The translations under genes were made by a program, and so were the position numbers. Source: Desulfobulbaceae bacterium (GTDB lineage: Bacteria > Desulfobacterota > Desulfobulbia > Desulfobulbales > Desulfobulbaceae). Taken from it: a stretch of 8,791 bases of DNA. Numbering within the stretch: the first letter of the stretch is position 1; each line of letters begins with the position of its first letter. Shown piece after piece: positions 6,054-8,791 of the stretch. The DNA is taken from NCBI GenBank assembly GCA_026990725.1, contig JALXCX010000033.1, forward strand, positions 1-8,791, in the 5' to 3' direction. The notes under the pieces were generated by a model. That model saw only the letters and a program-made list of their open reading frames with translations. It was not told the DNA's origin and searched no databases.

Positions 6054-7040
6054 TTACCCGTCTGCAACGCTTGTCCTGTTCAGGGTAAAACCCAGTTGGT
6101 GAATCTGCTCAAGATCATGATCAAGAGTACTGCCAATGGTGGTGAGATAGTTCCCCACTATGGCTCCGTTTGCACCCGAAGAAAAGCAGCAGTACTGTTC
6201 TTCTCCCAGTTGCTGCCTGCCTCCGGCCATGCGGATGACGGCCCCGGGGTTGATGAGCCTGAACAGGGCAATGGTGGTCAATACCTCCCGCAGGGGCAGG
6301 ATCTTTATGCTTTCCAGGGGCGTGCCGCTGATGGGGGTCAGGATGTTGATCGGGATGGACAGCACCCCCAGTTCCCGGAGCTCAAGGGCCAGGTCAATCC
6401 GGTCGGCCATGCTTTCTCCCATGCCGATAATCCCCCCTGAACAGATTGACATACCGGTATCCCGGGCAAGGCGCAGGGTCGCTGTTTTTTCCTTCCAGGT
6501 GTGCGTGCTGCAGATGGATGGGAAAAACTTTTTACTGGCCTCAAGGTTACAGTGATAGCGGCTCACCCCCATCTCCGCGAGCCGGTTGGCAACGGCTTTA
6601 TCCAGAAAGCCCATGGACGCACAGAGTTGAAGTTTGGTCTGACGACTGATCCCGGCATAAATGTTTTCCAGTTTATCAAGTGTGTCACTTGCAACAGAAT
6701 GGCCGCTTGTGACCAGGGACAGCCGGTCAACGCCGTGTCTGTCATTGTCTTCTGCAATGGTCTGGGCCTGTACAGGATCGACGCATTCGTATGTGGTGAC
6801 ACCGGTATGGTATCTGGCAGACTGGGCACAGAAACGGCAGTTTTCTGTGCAGTTTCCGCTGCGTGCATTGATGATGGAACAGAGGTGGAATCTGTCTCCT
6901 GTGAAATGTTTTCTGATCTCATTTGCCACAGACCAGAGAGCTTCCTGGTCCGGGATGGCTGCAAGCTGTAATGCAGTTTCTCTGCTTATGGATTGCCCGG
7001 CAAGCAGTTTGTTACAGCTCTGTTGAACAAGAGTGAGCAT
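6054..7040 (-). CDS. bioB: Biotin synthase (BioB), anaerobe-type variant
   Basis: BioB is a radical SAM enzyme that inserts sulfur into dethiobiotin, the last step of biotin synthesis. The 328-residue protein has the radical SAM cluster motif CTENCRFC (C64, C68, C71) followed by AQSARYHTG, SICSGGIIGMGES (198-210, C200 equivalent to E. coli C188), INILTPISGTPL (231-242), VIRMAGGRQ (R270, equivalent to the auxiliary-cluster ligand R260) and SSGANGAIVGNYLTT. C140 corresponds to E. coli C128. By hand alignment the residue matching E. coli C97 is serine (S108, in RLSLVTSG), and the E. coli YNHNLD segment reads YHCNLE here (C164). Extra cysteines at 54, 164, 177, 284 and 285 fit a differently coordinated second cluster, as described for biotin synthases of obligate anaerobes. 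The ATG at 7040 lies 8 nt after the ykgJ-like stop and has no Shine-Dalgarno sequence. Confidence 0.96.
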   Translation of the reverse strand: MLTLVQQSCNKLLAGQSISRETALQLAAIPDQEALWSVANEIRKHFTGDRFHLCSIINARSGNCTENCRFCAQSARYHTGVTTYECVDPVQAQTIAEDNDRHGVDRLSLVTSGHSVASDTLDKLENIYAGISRQTKLQLCASMGFLDKAVANRLAEMGVSRYHCNLEASKKFFPSICSTHTWKEKTATLRLARDTGMSICSGGIIGMGESMADRIDLALELRELGVLSIPINILTPISGTPLESIKILPLREVLTTIALFRLINPGAVIRMAGGRQQLGEEQYCCFSSGANGAIVGNYLTTIGSTLDHDLEQIHQLGFTLNRTSVADG

Positions 7041-7048
7041 GGCAGAGA

Positions 7049-7681
7049 TTAACGCTCACAATGAGGTGTGGTCATGCTGGGCGGACCTTCAATAATCATC
7101 TCGGCAATGGTTTTTTTTACCCGTGGGTAGAGATGGCGGCGTTCTCCCATGAGGCGGGATTCAAGAGCCGCAAGTCTTCTGAAGAGCAGGGTACGGTCCA
7201 TGGCCGGGGCCTCGGAATCCTCTGCATAATTCTTTTCAACAACTTCCTGGCAGAGAAAACATCCGGGGAAACGCATGTGCTGTCCATCCGGACGAACCAG
7301 CGTCGCCGGGACGCCATGCATTCTACAGACCAGCATTCGGTGCTGGTAAAGCGCGCAGAGGCCTTTTTCCTGATCAAGCAGGGGGCACATGATTTGCGGG
7401 CGCTTGCCGGCATCAAGTGCTTTTTTGCAAAGTGAAAGATATTCCCTGGCCTGTTCTGTCACCAGGTCCAGGGTGACATCGTCAAGTTTTCTCAACCCTT
7501 CCCAGAGGTAGGCCCATTCGCTGTAGGTGTGGTGCTGGAAATATGAGTCACAACAGTTATCGGGGCAACCTGCACAGGTAAGAGGGATTTGACCGGCTAC
7601 CTGCTCGTATTCTTCCTGCATGGCCTGATAAATCTCTGAGAGTTCCTTTGAAAGTTCAGGCGGTAAGACTATTTCTTTCAT
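7049..7681 (-). CDS. YkgJ-family cysteine-cluster protein
   Basis: The 210-residue soluble protein carries the YkgJ/UPF0153-type zinc- or iron-chelating pattern. Its N-terminal cluster is C36-x2-C39-x3-C43-C44 (TCAGCPDNCC), then C99 in MCPLL, C109 in GLCALY, and C119 in HRMLVCRMHG; two more cysteines, C141 and C144 (PGCFLC), follow. The 'CPLL...G-x-C-x-x-Y-x-x-R-x-x-x-CR-x-HG' order is the family hallmark. The role of the family is not established; metal binding is predicted from the cysteines, and some members have been discussed as Fe-S or Zn proteins. It is the first gene of the tight bioB block, 8 nt before bioB, so a link to Fe-S chemistry of BioB is possible but unproven. The ATG at 7681 is preceded by an A/T-only stretch with no Shine-Dalgarno sequence. 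Confidence 0.85.
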   Translation of the reverse strand: MKEIVLPPELSKELSEIYQAMQEEYEQVAGQIPLTCAGCPDNCCDSYFQHHTYSEWAYLWEGLRKLDDVTLDLVTEQAREYLSLCKKALDAGKRPQIMCPLLDQEKGLCALYQHRMLVCRMHGVPATLVRPDGQHMRFPGCFLCQEVVEKNYAEDSEAPAMDRTLLFRRLAALESRLMGERRHLYPRVKKTIAEMIIEGPPSMTTPHCER

Positions 7682-7739
7682 ATATTATTTTTTGTTGTCA
7701 ATGAATCTGTGGGGAATACTTCATTCCTGATAGGGTTAA

Positions 7740-8315
7740 TCAATTGTTTTTTTCTGTAAAATGTTGAACCTGGTACGTCTGAATCATTGGCTGTGTGCTC
7801 CGCCAGCAGCCCCCGGCCAAGCCGGCCTTGAGGCACAGGTGATCAAGAAACATTTCCGGTACAGGCAGCTGGTCCCAGACCTGGGGCAGAAAGGTTGCCT
7901 CATGCCCCGCCCCTGCCCGTAAAATGACCCCGTCCACATGGGGCCGCAATTGCAGAATCAGATCTTCACTGTCGCTATAGGCGAGGTCTTCAGGGACCGT
8001 AAGGATTGAAATCTCGATTTCTAACGCTGTCACCTCGTCTCCTGTCACCATGGGAAAACGCTGGTCATGGAGGGCTGCATTTATTACATGCCTGCGGACT
8101 CCGTCAGGGACAGGTTCAATGCCGAGCAGACTGCCAACGCATCCCCGAAGCGTGCCGCTTTTATACAGGGTGACGAAAACGCCTCTGTGCGCACGCAGAT
8201 CCGGGTTTGTCAGGTCTTTTTCGGCAACCGGATCGGTTGGCGTTTTCCCCAGTTGTTCTTCAAGGGTTTGCCGCGCAAGCCGGAGCAGGATATGTCCGCT
8301 TTCTTTTGTCAGCAT
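7740..8315 (-). CDS. AMMECR1-domain protein (AmmeMemoRadiSam system protein A-like)
   Basis: The 191-residue protein is a single AMMECR1 domain. Landmarks are GVFVTLYKSGTLRGCVGSL (45-63) with the invariant LRGC (56-59, C59), the DQRFPMV segment (84-90), LEIEISILTVPEDL (98-111), DGVILRAG (128-135), TFLPQVWDQLPVPEMFL (141-157) and LCLKAGL (160-166). Bacterial members are often encoded beside a Memo-like protein and a radical SAM protein; neither partner is next to this gene, although a radical SAM enzyme (BioB) lies two genes downstream. The biochemical activity of the family is not firmly established; the conserved cysteine suggests an enzyme or carrier role. The ATG at 8315 has a strong ribosome site (GGGGAGA, 5 nt spacing). 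The next gene starts 58 nt downstream, in a gap without a clear terminator, so read-through into the bio block is possible. Confidence 0.93.
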   Translation of the reverse strand: MLTKESGHILLRLARQTLEEQLGKTPTDPVAEKDLTNPDLRAHRGVFVTLYKSGTLRGCVGSLLGIEPVPDGVRRHVINAALHDQRFPMVTGDEVTALEIEISILTVPEDLAYSDSEDLILQLRPHVDGVILRAGAGHEATFLPQVWDQLPVPEMFLDHLCLKAGLAGGCWRSTQPMIQTYQVQHFTEKNN

Positions 8316-8346
8316 TAGTCTCTCCCCGGTTCAATTTGTATCATGC

Positions 8347-8374
8347 ACTCTATTGCAGCAACTGGTGTTGTCAA
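8347..8374 (-). promoter_or_regulatory. Candidate sigma-70 promoter of the AMMECR1 gene
   Basis: On the minus strand a perfect -35 hexamer TTGACA (8374-8369) is followed after 16 nt by TAGAGT (8352-8347, 4/6 match to the -10 consensus). Transcription would begin near 8340, leaving a leader of roughly 25 nt that includes the strong ribosome site. A weaker alternative farther upstream is CTGACA (8433-8428), 16 nt, TATACC (8411-8406). If the AMMECR1 gene and the ykgJ-like/bio block are co-transcribed, this would be the main promoter of the biotin genes. Consensus matching by eye only. Confidence 0.35.
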
Positions 8375-8410
8375 TATGAAAATACTGTGAGCGTAGGCGT
8401 GTGAGGGTAT

Positions 8411-8432
8411 ATTGTCACTGGGGCTATTGTCA
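8411..8432. repeat. Short direct repeat ATTGTCA, two copies 15 bp apart
   Basis: ATTGTCA occurs at 8411-8417 and again at 8426-8432, in the divergent intergenic region. A related TTGTCA occurs at 8368-8373 inside the proposed -35 region of the AMMECR1 promoter. Repeats of this size may be chance or half-sites for a regulator; the second copy overlaps the alternative -35 element. Confidence 0.25.
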
Positions 8433-8466
8433 GAATGGTTTATATGACCAGACAAACGATGCGTTA

Positions 8467-8498
8467 ATATTCTTTTAAAAAAAGAATTTTTTGAATAT
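8467..8498. repeat. AT-rich nested inverted repeat in the divergent intergenic region
   Basis: ATTCTTTT (8469-8476) pairs with AAAAGAAT (8480-8487) around a 3-nt loop, and on the plus strand five T follow (8488-8492). ATATTC (8467-8472) can alternatively pair with GAATAT (8493-8498), so two mutually exclusive foldings exist. The stem has a single G-C pair, so I do not call it a terminator; it may be an AT-rich promoter or protein-binding segment. Confidence 0.3.
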
Positions 8499-8507
8499 GA
8501 TCAGCAC

Positions 8508-8536
8508 CAGTGGTACATATATTATGTACATTACTG
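8508..8536. promoter_or_regulatory. Palindromic candidate operator upstream of the metallopeptidase gene
   Basis: GTACAT (8513-8518) and ATGTAC (8524-8529) form a perfect 6-bp inverted repeat around ATATT. Outer half-sites CAGT (8508-8511) and ACTG (8533-8536) extend the symmetry with uneven spacers of 1 and 3 nt. This dyad of about 29 bp lies 70-100 bp before the metallopeptidase start codon and about 200 bp from the AMMECR1 start. It has the look of a dimeric regulator site; no known regulator consensus is claimed. Confidence 0.35.
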
Positions 8537-8608
8537 GAAAAGAATCATCCCTGCCCGGATACACGGGTAAGGGGTTGAATTATTTGAAGAACAATGTGGA
8601 GGCAGGTT

Positions 8609-8791
8609 ATGCGTTGGAGAGACGGCAGGCGAAGCTCAAATGTAGAGGATCGGCGCAGCGGCAAAGTCCCGACCGGTGTCAAGGCCGGAGGGGCCGGCAT
8701 TTTATTACTGGCCCTGGTGGGGATGTTTTTCGGTGTGGATCCGAGCGTGGTGATGAATCTTGGGGAGGCTGTTCAACAATCCCGCCCGGCA
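8609..8791 (+). CDS. Neutral zinc metallopeptidase, YpfJ/KPN_00810-like (N-terminal fragment)
   Basis: The first 61 codons of a plus-strand gene run off the right edge. The N terminus MRWRDGRRSSNVEDRR is the highly characteristic start of the 'neutral zinc metallopeptidase' family (E. coli YpfJ type): arginine-rich, followed by a basic linker and a single membrane segment (about residues 25-43, ending FFGVDPS). It is therefore expected to be anchored in the inner membrane with a C-terminal zinc-protease-like domain that cannot be seen here. The physiological substrate of the family is not known. The ATG at 8609 is preceded by GGAGG (8598-8602) at 6 nt spacing, which fixes the start. The gene diverges from the AMMECR1 gene across a 293-bp region holding several dyads, including a small CCCG/CGGG stem (8554-8567) that would fall in a 5' leader. 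Confidence 0.85.
   Translation, partial: MRWRDGRRSSNVEDRRSGKVPTGVKAGGAGILLLALVGMFFGVDPSVVMNLGEAVQQSRPA

Noticed and set aside
5877..6440. A 187-codon plus-strand open frame across the metallophosphoesterase/bioB junction
   Set aside because: It runs antisense through the well-supported 3' end of bioB and the 5' end of the phosphoesterase, and its composition is that of reverse-complemented coding sequence.
6501..6971. A 156-codon plus-strand open frame opposite bioB
   Set aside because: Antisense to an unambiguous bioB with all catalytic motifs; no independent evidence for expression.
7692..7699. TTGACA before the ykgJ-like gene as a -35 promoter element
   Set aside because: It is a perfect hexamer, but at normal spacing the -10 box would fall inside the coding sequence where no TATAAT-like sequence exists; A/T-rich sequence alone is not enough.
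7682..7739. A BirA-type biotin operator before the bio block
   Set aside because: A single ATTAACC-like half-site is present on the minus strand just after the AMMECR1 stop, but there is no matching GGTTAA-type second half at the required spacing, so the pair does not form a biotin operator.
1..8791. Mobile element, phage, defence system or CRISPR array
   Set aside because: No transposase, integrase, long terminal inverted repeats, regularly spaced repeats or tRNA attachment site were found. The ParB-like domain belongs to a fusion protein in a metabolic operon and is not accompanied by ParA or other plasmid functions.

Overview
The window looks like chromosomal DNA of a strictly anaerobic Gram-negative bacterium, most likely a sulfate-reducer-type Desulfobulbales / Thermodesulfobacteriota ('deltaproteobacterial') lineage. 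This is an inference from the protein style and gene repertoire: an anaerobe-type BioB, an orphan AMMECR1 protein, a YkgJ cysteine-cluster protein and a family-4-like uracil-DNA glycosylase. No phylogeny could be run. I see no rRNA, tRNA, CRISPR array, insertion sequence or phage gene.

Layout. At the left edge (3-143, + strand) is the C-terminal tail of a probable family 4 uracil-DNA glycosylase. It converges with a long run of nine minus-strand genes that fills almost the whole window. In transcription order, from high to low coordinates, these are: an AMMECR1-domain protein (8315-7740), a YkgJ-like cysteine-cluster protein (7681-7049), bioB (7040-6054), a calcineurin-like metallophosphoesterase (6050-5463), a ParB-like/RAM-domain fusion protein (5479-4400), bioA (4389-3124), an AI-2E/PerM-family membrane protein (3048-1966), an AEC-family permease (1751-855) and an unknown conserved-looking protein (849-244). 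At the right edge (8609 onward, + strand), the start of a neutral zinc metallopeptidase (YpfJ/KPN_00810-like) diverges from the AMMECR1 gene.

The core is the five-gene block ykgJ-like / bioB / metallophosphoesterase / ParB-RAM / bioA. Its genes are separated by 8, 3, -17 (overlap) and 10 nt, and none of the five has a good Shine-Dalgarno sequence, so it probably behaves as one transcript with coupled translation. BioA and BioB make 7,8-diaminopelargonate and convert dethiobiotin to biotin. bioF, bioD and the early-pathway genes are not in the window. The two genes wedged between bioB and bioA have no known role in biotin synthesis. One of them joins a ParB/sulfiredoxin-like fold to an Lrp/AsnC-type ligand-binding (RAM) domain without a recognisable helix-turn-helix. 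That protein and its setting are the most interesting part of the window. BioB is also notable: the cysteine equivalent to E. coli Cys97 is a serine and several other cysteines are present, as in the anaerobe-type biotin synthases.

Intergenic DNA is sparse. The two larger gaps (1752-1965 and 8316-8608) hold candidate promoters and AT-rich inverted repeats but no convincing gene.
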